A stretch of DNA of 64,000 bases from a bacterium (GTDB lineage Bacteria > Acidobacteriota > Thermoanaerobaculia > Multivoradales > J023), in the NCBI GenBank assembly GCA_024226315.1, contig JAAELT010000476.1, forward strand, positions 19,729 to 83,728. Reading direction: 5' to 3'. The notes below the pieces were generated by a model. That model worked only from the letters and a program-made list of their open reading frames with translations, was not told the origin of the DNA and did not search any database. Shown piece by piece: positions 35,931-43,723 of the stretch. The position numbers were made by a program, and so were the translations under genes. Numbering within the stretch: the stretch's first letter is position 1; every line of letters begins with the position of its first letter.

Positions 35931-36413
35931 TCAGGGCCAGTGCCGGGGGTCTTCCGGATCGGGTGAGAGCTCCAACTGATCCGCGAACCCTTGGGTGAGC
36001 ACACGCCGCGCATTCCCCGTCTCCGCCTTGCGCACCCGCCCGTGAAAGAAAAAAGCGAGAGCGGCAGAAGCCATCGTGGCGGAGACCATCAAGATCAGGA
36101 AAACGGATTCGAGGGGGTGCATTCCGGTCTTGAACAGCTCGCCGTAGTGGGCGGCGACCGTGCTGAGCGTACCGAAAACACCGCACGCTGCGACGCCGCT
36201 GAACAGGTTCCGGTACCCTTTCTCCTTCTCGGTCTCGCTCTCTCGGAGAAGCATCTCCAACTCCTGCCTAGACACCAGACAGTCGCCACTTCGAAGGCCC
36301 GAGGCCGCCGGCGCCTGCCCGTCCCAACCGGGCGCGAGCCCGGCATCGGACAATCCACGGTCGAAACTCATCTGCGGCTCAGCGAGCGCGGCTCCAATGC
36401 TCTCTCTGATCAT
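35931..36413 (-). CDS. Two-TM membrane protein of unknown function
   Basis: 160 residues, starting four bases after the stop of the upstream gene with AAGGA as ribosome site, so the two form an operon. The first 85 residues are soluble and charged, ending in a short coiled segment (LEMLLRESETEKEKGYRNLF). Two membrane helices follow (FSGVAACGVFGTLSTVAAH and ESVFLILMVSATMASAALAF), separated by a short periplasmic loop, then a cytoplasmic tail of 40 residues. The shape is that of small membrane effectors or sensors paired with a soluble regulator. It is not recognised; a toxin or defence effector role is only a suggestion. Confidence 0.65.
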   Translation of the reverse strand: MIRESIGAALAEPQMSFDRGLSDAGLAPGWDGQAPAASGLRSGDCLVSRQELEMLLRESETEKEKGYRNLFSGVAACGVFGTLSTVAAHYGELFKTGMHPLESVFLILMVSATMASAALAFFFHGRVRKAETGNARRVLTQGFADQLELSPDPEDPRHWP

Positions 36414-36417
36414 GGCT

Positions 36418-37170
36418 TCAGTCCTTTTCCTCGACTTGATACTCAAGAAACTCGATCTGCTTTCTGACAATATCCAGGTCTCGGCGGCATAGTTCCAGAG
36501 GCAGGCACAGCTTTGCGACCCGGCCCCCGGTGAGGGCGAACTCAAAACGCTGCTCCGCCCGACCCGCCCGACCAGCGCCCGAATCGGGCCGGACAGGAGC
36601 CGCCCCGAGCAACGCCCGGCCGGCCACCGTCGGCCCCGAATGCAGGCCGTCGCGCCGTGAAGCGCCAGCGGCTCGCGCGGGGCGCAGAGCCCCCTGCTCG
36701 TCCAACACGCCGGCGTAACGCGCGGAGCGGCGAAACATCTCCGCGGCCACCGTGCTGGCCTTTCTGGTGATACCGTGGTCGCGCCACAAGATACCGTCCA
36801 GGTGTTCAGGCAACCGGCCCTGAGGCTCGTACCGGTCGAGCAGCGCCTCGAACAGTGGGGGATGACGCAAAGCTCGCAGCAGCGCGCCCTGCCGCTGTGA
36901 TTCGTCAGCCGGCCAGACGACACTCGCCGCTAGGGACGTCGGAGAGTACAGGCCGGCCTTCCGATTCAAGAAGCCGTACTGGGTGAGTGCCGCGATCTTG
37001 CGGGCCCCCGGCCCACCCCGGGCATTCGAGTGCCCCAGCACCTCGGCCAGAACCTCCCGGCTGTAAGAGCCGTCGCCCAATCGATCGAGGATCTCACCTA
37101 CGGCCGTCCCGCCGTCTTCCAGAGACAGGACGGGGTAGGCGCGGGATCGTTCGGTCATCTGCCTATTCAT
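36418..37170 (-). CDS. Winged-helix-like protein of unknown function, first gene of an accessory operon
   Basis: 250 residues from ATG 37170, behind a perfect GAGGAGG. Residues 5-150 look like a helical winged-helix unit (YPVLSLEDGGTAVGEILDRL ... REVLAEVLGHSNARGGPGARKIAALTQYGFLNRKAGLYSPTSL), reminiscent of DUF5343-type proteins; a second helical part (ALLRALRHPPLFEALLDRYE ... LWRDHGITRKASTVAAEMFRRSARYAGVL) follows the same plan. The C-terminal 100 residues are disordered-looking, then a charged helix. It may sense a signal for the two-TM protein encoded just downstream and could bind the palindrome at 37313-37362; both are inference. Confidence 0.65.
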   Translation of the reverse strand: MNRQMTERSRAYPVLSLEDGGTAVGEILDRLGDGSYSREVLAEVLGHSNARGGPGARKIAALTQYGFLNRKAGLYSPTSLAASVVWPADESQRQGALLRALRHPPLFEALLDRYEPQGRLPEHLDGILWRDHGITRKASTVAAEMFRRSARYAGVLDEQGALRPARAAGASRRDGLHSGPTVAGRALLGAAPVRPDSGAGRAGRAEQRFEFALTGGRVAKLCLPLELCRRDLDIVRKQIEFLEYQVEEKD

Positions 37171-37211
37171 TGGTGATCCTCCTCTCGAGTCAACAAACCG
37201 TAACACGAGAC

Positions 37212-37239
37212 GGGATACAAAACAAGAGAAAACAGTCAA
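37212..37239 (-). promoter_or_regulatory. Candidate sigma-70 promoter for the winged-helix/two-TM operon
   Basis: On the minus strand TTGACT (37239-37234) is followed 16 bases later by TATCCC (37217-37212). The -35 is five of six; the -10 is weak. Transcription would start about 35 bases before the first gene. The region is AT-rich compared with its surroundings. Confidence 0.45.
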
Positions 37240-37312
37240 AAGCCAGGAAGCAACGCTGGTAATACCTCAGGGAACCCGGCAACAACACTGACTTTAAAGC
37301 CTAGATACTACC

Positions 37313-37362
37313 AATCTACACCGACCTACAAAACATGCCCATTTTGTAGCTCTGTGTAGATT
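37313..37362. promoter_or_regulatory. 50-bp operator-like palindrome with four CTACA/TGTAG half-sites
   Basis: AATCTACAC at the left mirrors GTGTAGATT at the right, and inside them CTACAAAA mirrors TTTTGTAG. Half-sites start at 37316, 37326, 37345 and 37355: each pair is spaced exactly ten bases, one helical turn, and the pairs face each other. This is the layout of a site for two stacked dimers or a tetramer. It lies upstream of both the accessory operon and metK. Confidence 0.6.
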
Positions 37363-37431
37363 TCTGTATGCGGCCATCTTCTCGACGTCCCTGGCGCCGA
37401 TGTCGGGACAGCCAGCATCCCGGTCGGGTCA

Positions 37432-37460
37432 TTGACCGGCTATGCCCACCCTGTTACGAT
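37432..37460 (+). promoter_or_regulatory. Candidate sigma-70 promoter for metK
   Basis: TTGACC (37432-37437) and TACGAT (37455-37460) are separated by the ideal 17 bases. The transcript would have a leader of about 170 bases before metK. No known SAM or SAH riboswitch motif is recognised in the leader. Confidence 0.5.
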
Positions 37461-37637
37461 GCCTCGTCTCCGACCGGTGTCCGCTTTCTAGGCATTCGAG
37501 GGCCACGAACGGAACCGCCCGCGCGAGATTCCCGGATCCAACGACAAGATGTCTCGTCCAGCATCCTCGCCGAGGACGCTTCAACTCAATCGACGTGAGA
37601 GCCGCCGGTGCCGCTCTCGACGTAAGGAGTGCCGCAG

Positions 37638-38810
37638 ATGACTGAGCCCCGCACCTTCCTGTTCACTTCCGAGTCGGTCACCGAGGGTCACCCGGACAAG
37701 ATGGCCGACCAGATCTCCGACGCGGTGCTCGACGAAGCCGTACGACAAGACGCGGGGAGCCGCGTCGCCTGCGAGACCCTTGTCACGACGGGAATGGTGC
37801 TGCTCGCCGGCGAGATCACTACCAAGGCTTATCTCGACCTGGCGGGCATCGCTCGCAAGACGGTGGAGGAGATCGGATACACCAGTAGCGACCTCGGTTT
37901 CGATGCCTCGAGCTGCTCGGTGATTTCGGCCATTGATCCCCAGTCACCCGACATCGCCATGGGTGTCGACCCGGGCGGTGCGGGCGATCAAGGCCTGATG
38001 TTCGGCTATGCCTGCCGCGAGACCGAACAGCTCATGCCCCTGACCATTACCCTCGCCCAGCAGCTAACCCAGAAGCTGGCGGCGGTGCGCAAGGCCGGCG
38101 GTCTCGGCTGGCTGCGGCCGGACGGCAAGAGTCAGGTGACCGTCGAGTACGAGGGCAACAAGCCGCGGCGGGTGCACACGGTGGTCATCTCGACCCAGCA
38201 CGCTGCCGAGGTGGAGCAAGATGAGATTCGGCGCGAGGTGATCGACAAGATCATCCTTCCGACGATCCCCGCCGAGATGATGGACAGCGACACGATCTTC
38301 CACGTCAACCCGACCGGACGGTTCGTCACCGGTGGTCCCCAGGGTGACTGCGGCTTGACGGGGCGTAAGATCATCGTTGATACCTACGGTGGCTGGGGTG
38401 GACACGGCGGGGGAGCCTTCTCGGGCAAGGACTCGACCAAGGTCGATCGTTCCGCCAGCTACATGGCACGGCACGTCGCCAAGAATCTGGTGGCCGCTGG
38501 CCTCGCGGACCGCCTGCTGGTGCAGTTAGCCTACGCGATCGGCGTGGCCGATCCGGTCTCGATTCACGTCGATTCCTATGGCACCGGCAAGATCGACGAC
38601 AGGCAGCTCGAGTCGCTGACGCGGGAACTTTTCCCGCTGACTCCCAAGGGCATCATCGATCACCTCCAGCTGCGACGCCCGGTCTTCCAGCAGACCGCTG
38701 CCTACGGCCACTTCGGCCGCTCCGACGACGGTTTCACCTGGGAAGACCTCGATCACGTCGATGCCCTGAAGCAGGCGGTTGGTGCGTCCGGCGTCCCAGT
38801 GACTGCCTAG
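37638..38810 (+). CDS. metK: S-adenosylmethionine synthetase
   Basis: 390 residues from ATG 37638, with AAGGAG eight bases upstream; the in-frame GTG at 37629 overlaps that site and is rejected. It makes S-adenosylmethionine from methionine and ATP. Family signatures are all present: FTSESVTEGHPDKMADQISD at the N-terminus, the methionine/ATP loop GAGDQGLMFGYA, the hexapeptide region GGHGGGAFSGKDSTKVDRSA, and VQLAYAIGVADPVS near the C-terminus. Length is normal. It converges with lptFG, with a hairpin in the short gap. Confidence 0.98.
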   Translation: MTEPRTFLFTSESVTEGHPDKMADQISDAVLDEAVRQDAGSRVACETLVTTGMVLLAGEITTKAYLDLAGIARKTVEEIGYTSSDLGFDASSCSVISAIDPQSPDIAMGVDPGGAGDQGLMFGYACRETEQLMPLTITLAQQLTQKLAAVRKAGGLGWLRPDGKSQVTVEYEGNKPRRVHTVVISTQHAAEVEQDEIRREVIDKIILPTIPAEMMDSDTIFHVNPTGRFVTGGPQGDCGLTGRKIIVDTYGGWGGHGGGAFSGKDSTKVDRSASYMARHVAKNLVAAGLADRLLVQLAYAIGVADPVSIHVDSYGTGKIDDRQLESLTRELFPLTPKGIIDHLQLRRPVFQQTAAYGHFGRSDDGFTWEDLDHVDALKQAVGASGVPVTA

Positions 38811-38826
38811 AGTCCACCGAGCCACC

Positions 38827-38846
38827 GGACCCCGCCTCCGGGGTCC
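38827..38846. terminator. Hairpin between convergent metK and lptFG
   Basis: GGACCCCG and CGGGGTCC form a perfect eight-base stem with a CCTC loop, 17 bases after the metK stop. There is no T-run, so it may be a weak or factor-assisted bidirectional terminator. Confidence 0.45.
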
Positions 38847-38862
38847 TCGCAGGCCGGCCGGC

Positions 38863-41223
38863 CTAAGTCCTCACGCCGAGGAATAGATACAGCGAGAAGA
38901 TTGCAAAGATCGCGGCTGGACTCCACACCGCGACCATGGGGGGCAGGATCGCGTTCTCACCCAGAGCCGCGAAGACGCTCAGGAAGATCATGAGCACGAC
39001 GCCCAGCACCAAGGACAACCCGATTCCGTAGAGAGCGCCCTGGCGCCCGAGCTTGAAGGCGAATGGGAGAGCGACCAGGGCCATGACCAGGGTGATCACC
39101 GGGTAGGCGATCTTGTTGTAGAGCGCCACCTCGAGCTGCGGCACGTCCTGGCCTGCGGCGCGGAGGTCATCGACGTAGGCGCGCAGCTCACCGTAGTCCA
39201 TTTCTTCGGGTTTGAGCAGGCCGCCCTGGAAGTACTCGGGGCTTTCCGCCAGCTGGTACTTCAGCGGCTCGTCGAAGGTGACGAATGCACTCTTCTTGTT
39301 CTGGTCGAACGAGGTGCTCCAGCCGTTCGAGAGTGTCCACCAGTCGCCTTCGACGAAGGTTGCGCGCTGCGCCCAGAGCCGGTCGGTCAGGCGGTAATTC
39401 TCGTCGAACTTGAAGACCTGCAGCCGGTGGAGCTGCCGGCGCCCCTCGTCATAGACTGCGAAGTTGTACAGGTAGTTGCCCTTACCGAAGAGCCACCGTC
39501 GGTCGGCTTTCTGCCGAATTCGGGCCGACCGATTGCCCTTGATTGCCGCTCTGAGCTCGGCGGCACGCTCGTTTGAAGCGGCCAGTACTTCCGACTGCAG
39601 TAGGCCGCAGAACGCCGCTACCAGGCCGGCGGCCAGTACTACTGGGATCGCCAGCCGATAGAGGCTCATCCCCAGAGCCTTGCACGCAATAATCTCGTTG
39701 GTCCGCGACAGCAGCCCAAAGCTGATCAGCGTCGAAACCAGGACCATGATCGGCGCAATCTGGTAGACAATGGAGAAGATCCTGAGCTTGTAGTAGTTCA
39801 CGACCGTGCCGCTTGGAGCTTCGCTGTCGAGAATGCTGTTGAAGTTATCCGCAAGGTCGAACACCAGGTAGACGATGATGCCGGTCAGGAACGAGATCAG
39901 CAGAACTCTGAAGAATGTACCCAGGACGTAGCGGTCGATTGAGTTCGGAAAGCGCAGGCGCAACTCGGGAAGCCGCAAGACGAGCTGGGCCCGCTGACGC
40001 CGGGCGGCGGTAACCGCCTGCTTCCGCGCGACCTTTTTCTGCTGCCGACGGTGCCTGAAACGCAGCAGCCGGCTCCACACAGCCTCCTGAATCCAGCTGT
40101 CGAGCTGTGACAGCAACAGACTCTTGTCGGCATTGCGACGCGCCAGCAAGAAGAGTCCGAGAATCAGCAGAGCGATGTTCGGAAACCACACCGCCAGCCA
40201 GGGCGCAACAGTGCCATCACGGGCAATGTCTTCACCCGTGTTGAGCAGCACGTAGTAGATGAGGAACACGCCGAGGGAGATGGCGAAACCTGCGGAACGG
40301 CCGCCGCGGGAGTTGTTGAATCCCAGCGGCAGCGCCAGCAGCCCGAAAACGATACAGGCAGCCGGCAAGCTGAACTTCTTGTGCAGCTCGACCATGGCGA
40401 TGTTGCGAACGACCTCAGGATAGGTAGGATCGCGGGTGCGTCGCCGCAGTTCCTCGAACGACAGCTCGCGCATGCCTCGCTTGACCGAGCTGGGCGACAA
40501 CTGGGGCAGCGTAGCCAGCTTGATGTCCAACACCTTCTGCCCGATAACATCCTGCGATCGAGGACTCTGGAAGTCGATCCGGTGGATCAAGGTGTTCTGC
40601 AGCGTCAGCACTACCTCGGTGCCGCTGGCGTCTGGCTGTGCCTGGCCCCAGTCAGCGACGAAGACCTCGCTCTTGCGACTGGGAATCGACTCGGAGAGGA
40701 AGACGCCTTTCCAGCGGCCTTCGCCTGGAGGCGTCTCGAAGACGTACAGCATCTTGCCCTGCCAGCCGGTGTGGGGCACTCTCGGTTGGACTTCTTCGGT
40801 CAGGCTCTCCGCCAGGATCCCGAGCTGCAGCTTCTGGAGCGCGTGATTGCCCCTGGGTAGCACGTCGATCATCAGATAGATGTTGAGGCCTGTGAGCAGG
40901 AGCGAGAGGACCACGATCGGCCGGTAGAGCGAGAACAGACTGACCCCCGCCGAGCGGATAGCGATCAACTCACTGTCCGCCGATAGACGGCCGACGGCGA
41001 TGAGGATGCTGAACAGGAACGCCATGGGGATCGTCATAACCACAATCCATGGCATTGACAGGAGCAGCAGCTTGCCGACCATCCCGACTTCGACGCCGCT
41101 GCCGATGATCAGCTTGGCGGATTTGAAGAGAGCCTGGAGCAGCAGGATGAAGGTGAAGACGAAGAACCCCAGCGCCAGGGGCCCCAGGATCTCGGCCAGG
41201 ATATAGCGGTCGAGGCGGCGCAT
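38863..41223 (-). CDS. LptF-LptG fusion, inner-membrane LPS export permease
   Basis: 786 residues, twice the length of LptF or LptG. The first half (1 to about 375) is a complete permease: RRLDRYILAEILGPLALGFF, three N-terminal helices, a periplasmic beta domain (about 130-280) and three C-terminal helices with LPLGFNNSRGGRSAGFAISL. A basic cytoplasmic linker (about 375-430, rich in Arg/Lys/Gln) joins it to a second complete permease (IDRYVLGTFFRVLLISFLTG, about 430-786) with its own periplasmic domain and LPFAFKLGRQGALYGIGLS. Together with LptB they should form the LptB2FG motor that extracts LPS. Here both halves are made as one chain with about 12 membrane helices. Confidence 0.93.
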   Translation of the reverse strand: MRRLDRYILAEILGPLALGFFVFTFILLLQALFKSAKLIIGSGVEVGMVGKLLLLSMPWIVVMTIPMAFLFSILIAVGRLSADSELIAIRSAGVSLFSLYRPIVVLSLLLTGLNIYLMIDVLPRGNHALQKLQLGILAESLTEEVQPRVPHTGWQGKMLYVFETPPGEGRWKGVFLSESIPSRKSEVFVADWGQAQPDASGTEVVLTLQNTLIHRIDFQSPRSQDVIGQKVLDIKLATLPQLSPSSVKRGMRELSFEELRRRTRDPTYPEVVRNIAMVELHKKFSLPAACIVFGLLALPLGFNNSRGGRSAGFAISLGVFLIYYVLLNTGEDIARDGTVAPWLAVWFPNIALLILGLFLLARRNADKSLLLSQLDSWIQEAVWSRLLRFRHRRQQKKVARKQAVTAARRQRAQLVLRLPELRLRFPNSIDRYVLGTFFRVLLISFLTGIIVYLVFDLADNFNSILDSEAPSGTVVNYYKLRIFSIVYQIAPIMVLVSTLISFGLLSRTNEIIACKALGMSLYRLAIPVVLAAGLVAAFCGLLQSEVLAASNERAAELRAAIKGNRSARIRQKADRRWLFGKGNYLYNFAVYDEGRRQLHRLQVFKFDENYRLTDRLWAQRATFVEGDWWTLSNGWSTSFDQNKKSAFVTFDEPLKYQLAESPEYFQGGLLKPEEMDYGELRAYVDDLRAAGQDVPQLEVALYNKIAYPVITLVMALVALPFAFKLGRQGALYGIGLSLVLGVVLMIFLSVFAALGENAILPPMVAVWSPAAIFAIFSLYLFLGVRT

Positions 41224-41304
41224 AGAACGGACGATTATAGCCCGAGACCTGGCCGAATAACGGAGCGGGCTACTCTGCCTATCTCATGCCGATAAGATAT
41301 ATTA

Positions 41305-41310
41305 TGTCAA
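41305..41310 (-). promoter_or_regulatory. Perfect -35 hexamer upstream of lptFG
   Basis: TTGACA on the minus strand at 41310-41305, about 85 bases before the lptFG start, in an AT-rich patch. The matching -10 is ambiguous (GAGATA at 18 bases), so this is a tentative promoter. Confidence 0.35.
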
Positions 41311-41393
41311 CTTGAATCGGCGCGCTCGAAAAGTACTTCCAGCGAGGAGCTCCTACCCCATCTTTCTGGGAAGGCAGCATTCGACAGGGGACT

Positions 41394-42260
41394 TCAGCCT
41401 TCGGCTTGCCGGAGATCCGAGAGGATCTTCTCCAGCGTCTGGATCAATTCATTCTTGCTGACCCGACTCTGGCGGAACTTCAGAGACATGCTGAAGCTCT
41501 TGTCAGGCGGCCGGAAGCTGAAGGTGAATGGCTTGCGTCTTTGAGGAGCGCCCTTCTTCTTCTCACCTCGTTTTTGCCGGCGTAGGTCATCGCGGCTGAG
41601 GCCTCGGCGATGGACTTCCTCCAGGAGCCGAATCATCTCTTCTTCGTCTCCGGCTTTGAGGACCTCGAGCAGCAACGATTTGGTCCGGATCCCGAGGGCC
41701 TGAGAGGCCTCCCGTACCGCGTGTGGCATCTGCAATAGGGCTAAGCTCTCGGTGATCACCGTACGTGACTTCCCCACCGCTTTCGAGATGTCCGCATGGG
41801 TGTAGTCGAACCGCTGAGCGAGCGAGCGATACCCGTCAGCCTCTTCGAACGGCGTAAGGTCTTTGCGCTGCAGGTTCTCGATCAGAGCGATCTCGAGGGC
41901 TTCCTCGTCGCCGACCTCCATCTCGATCACCGGGATCTCAATCAGGCCAGCCTCCATCGCAGCCCGGTAGCGGCGCTCGCCACTGATGATCATGAGGGAC
42001 GGCTCGCCGCTCTCGACCTGCGGTCGCGGGCGCACCAGGATCGGCTCCAGAACCCCCTTGTCCTGAATCGAATTCGCCAGCTCGGTGAGATCTCCCATCG
42101 CGGATCGAGGCTGATCGGGATCCGGCTCGACTGCCGACAGCGATACCATTTTGCCGACTGGAGTCTCGTTCCGCGTGGTAAGTTCCTCGACGAAGTGGGC
42201 GCCGTGGCGCATGCGGACGCGCTTGGGCAAGCCCCGGCGGCTGGTCGAGGCACTAGACAC
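41394..42260 (-). CDS. parB: ParB/Spo0J-family chromosome partitioning protein
   Basis: 288 residues from GTG 42260, overlapping the end of parA by eight bases. The N-terminal ParB/Srx domain has the CTP-binding motif SGERRYRAAMEAG and then ALIENLQRKDLTPFEEADGY; the central helix-turn-helix is around YTHADISKAVGKSRTVITESL. The C-terminal part is basic and then a short dimerisation region. It should load as a clamp at parS sites and work with ParA to move the origin region. No parS consensus was found in the window. Confidence 0.92.
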   Translation of the reverse strand: MSSASTSRRGLPKRVRMRHGAHFVEELTTRNETPVGKMVSLSAVEPDPDQPRSAMGDLTELANSIQDKGVLEPILVRPRPQVESGEPSLMIISGERRYRAAMEAGLIEIPVIEMEVGDEEALEIALIENLQRKDLTPFEEADGYRSLAQRFDYTHADISKAVGKSRTVITESLALLQMPHAVREASQALGIRTKSLLLEVLKAGDEEEMIRLLEEVHRRGLSRDDLRRQKRGEKKKGAPQRRKPFTFSFRPPDKSFSMSLKFRQSRVSKNELIQTLEKILSDLRQAEG

Positions 42261-43011
42261 GGCTCAGGACCTCCTCGGACAGCTTGTAGTACTCGAAGGC
42301 ACCGCTGGAGCGCGGCGCGAAACTGAAGATCGGCTCCTTGTAAGCCGGACTCTCCTCGAGTCGCACGCTCTTGCTGATCTGAGTCTCGAACAGCTTCTCT
42401 CCGAACACCTCGCCGATCTCTTTGCGGATGTCGCGCGACAGGATCGTTCGCTTGTCGAACAGGGTGATCACCGCGCCGAGGATCTGAAGGTCTGGGTTGG
42501 CTCGCACCTTGATCTTGTCCACCGTTTCCAGGAGGTCGTCCGTGCCTTCGAGCGCGAAGTAGGACGACTGAATGGGAATCAAGACGTGAGTGGCGGCGAC
42601 CAATGCGTTGACGGTGATCACTCCGAGGGTGGGCGGAGTATCGATGACGATGTAGTCGTATTGATCACGGACGGGCTCCAGTTTGTCCTTGAGCCGGAAA
42701 TGACTGTCCAGTTCTCCAAGCAATTTGGCTTCGATCTTGGCAAGGGAGATCGCCGCCGGCGCGACCGACAAATGTGGCACCTTCTTCGCTGGTCGAATGA
42801 TGTCCGCGAGCGCCAAGTCATCGTCGGCAAGGGCTTCATACATCGAGGCTTCCAAGTCGTGAGCGTCGAGAAACGACATCGTGCTGTTGGCCTGGGGATC
42901 GACATCGATCAACAGGCTCCGGAAGCCTTTGGTGGCCAGCGCCGCCGCCAGGTTGATGGCCGTGGTCGTCTTGCCGACGCCGCCCTTCTGATTGGTGATT
43001 GCGATGATCAT
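42253..43011 (-). CDS. parA: ParA/Soj chromosome partitioning ATPase
   Basis: 252 residues with the deviant Walker A KGGVGKTTTAINLA, Walker A' region LLIDVDPQANST and Walker B YDYIVIDTPPTLG. There is no N-terminal helix-turn-helix extension, so it is the chromosomal (type Ib/Soj) form that binds DNA nonspecifically when ATP-bound. It forms an operon with parB. A perfect 22-bp palindrome lies 57 bases upstream of the start. Confidence 0.95.
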   Translation of the reverse strand: MIIAITNQKGGVGKTTTAINLAAALATKGFRSLLIDVDPQANSTMSFLDAHDLEASMYEALADDDLALADIIRPAKKVPHLSVAPAAISLAKIEAKLLGELDSHFRLKDKLEPVRDQYDYIVIDTPPTLGVITVNALVAATHVLIPIQSSYFALEGTDDLLETVDKIKVRANPDLQILGAVITLFDKRTILSRDIRKEIGEVFGEKLFETQISKSVRLEESPAYKEPIFSFAPRSSGAFEYYKLSEEVLSRV

Positions 43012-43067
43012 GAGCGCCCGGGAGTGTACGAGAAGGTCTTGGTCAGGTCAAGGCGTCGATTCTTGTC

Positions 43068-43089
43068 GAATGTCGGCGCGCCGACATTC
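43068..43089. promoter_or_regulatory. Perfect 22-bp palindrome upstream of parA
   Basis: The site reads GAATGTCGGCG followed by its exact reverse complement. A half-site ATGTCGGCG recurs at 43144-43152. It is not a parS consensus and has no T-run on either side, so an operator for parAB is more likely than a terminator. Confidence 0.55.
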
Positions 43090-43168
43090 TCGCTAAGTTG
43101 CTGTGGACACAAGGTTTCGCAGCGCTCGACGCGCGCTTTCGCGATGTCGGCGGCAAACCTGGCCGACG

Positions 43169-43669
43169 CTACATCGTGTACTTGCCGAGATCGTCGGGAT
43201 CGACCTCTTCGAGCCACTTCTTGAGCTTCTCTTTGTCCCGAGCATGGTCGGAGAGGTCGTCCGTCTTCGCCTTTTCGAGGACGACTTCCGAAACGTAGAT
43301 CGGAACTCCGGCGCGCAGAGCTAGAGCAATGGCGTCGCTCGGTCGCGAGTCGACGATCCGCTCTTCGCTGTCGACGTGCAGACAGATCTGGGCGAAGAAC
43401 GTGTTCTCGACCAGGTCATTGATCGTGACCCGAGCGATCTTGCAATCGACGTCGTCGAGCAGGTTGATCAGCAGATCGTGGGTCATGGGCCGAGGCGGCT
43501 CGATGCCTTCCAACCTCAGGGCAATCGCATTGGCCTCGAAGATGCCGATCCAGATGGGCAGGATTCTCGAGTGTTCTTCGCTGCGAAGGATCACGATCGG
43601 CACACTGGACGTCGGGTCCATCATCAGCCCCTTGACCTCCATCAGAATGAGCTTCTCGTCCTTGCTCAT
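43169..43669 (-). CDS. Bifunctional nuclease (BFN/DUF151) domain protein
   Basis: 166 residues. The N-terminal DUF151 domain carries the family pattern VPIVILRSEEHSRILPIWIGIFEANAIALRLEG, followed by RPMTHDLLINLLD and the catalytic-region signature VDSRPSDAIALALR. The C-terminal 35 residues form a charged helix (DHARDKEKLKKWLEE) like a UVR-type tail. Such proteins have been described as DNases/RNases in plants and are widespread in bacteria with unclear roles. It lies between miaB and parA in the co-directional block. Confidence 0.88.
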   Translation of the reverse strand: MSKDEKLILMEVKGLMMDPTSSVPIVILRSEEHSRILPIWIGIFEANAIALRLEGIEPPRPMTHDLLINLLDDVDCKIARVTINDLVENTFFAQICLHVDSEERIVDSRPSDAIALALRAGVPIYVSEVVLEKAKTDDLSDHARDKEKLKKWLEEVDPDDLGKYTM

Positions 43670-43723
43670 CCAGGTATTGTCCGCTTCTCCCGCGGTGAGG
43701 TCAAGTCGGGTTTTGGAAGCCGG

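Noticed and set aside
37461..37637. SAM or SAH riboswitch in the metK leader
   Set aside because: The leader is long enough, but none of the known conserved cores could be recognised by eye.
41224..43168. parS site near parAB
   Set aside because: No match to the usual TGTTTCACGTGAAACA consensus was seen; the palindrome at 43068 has a different sequence.
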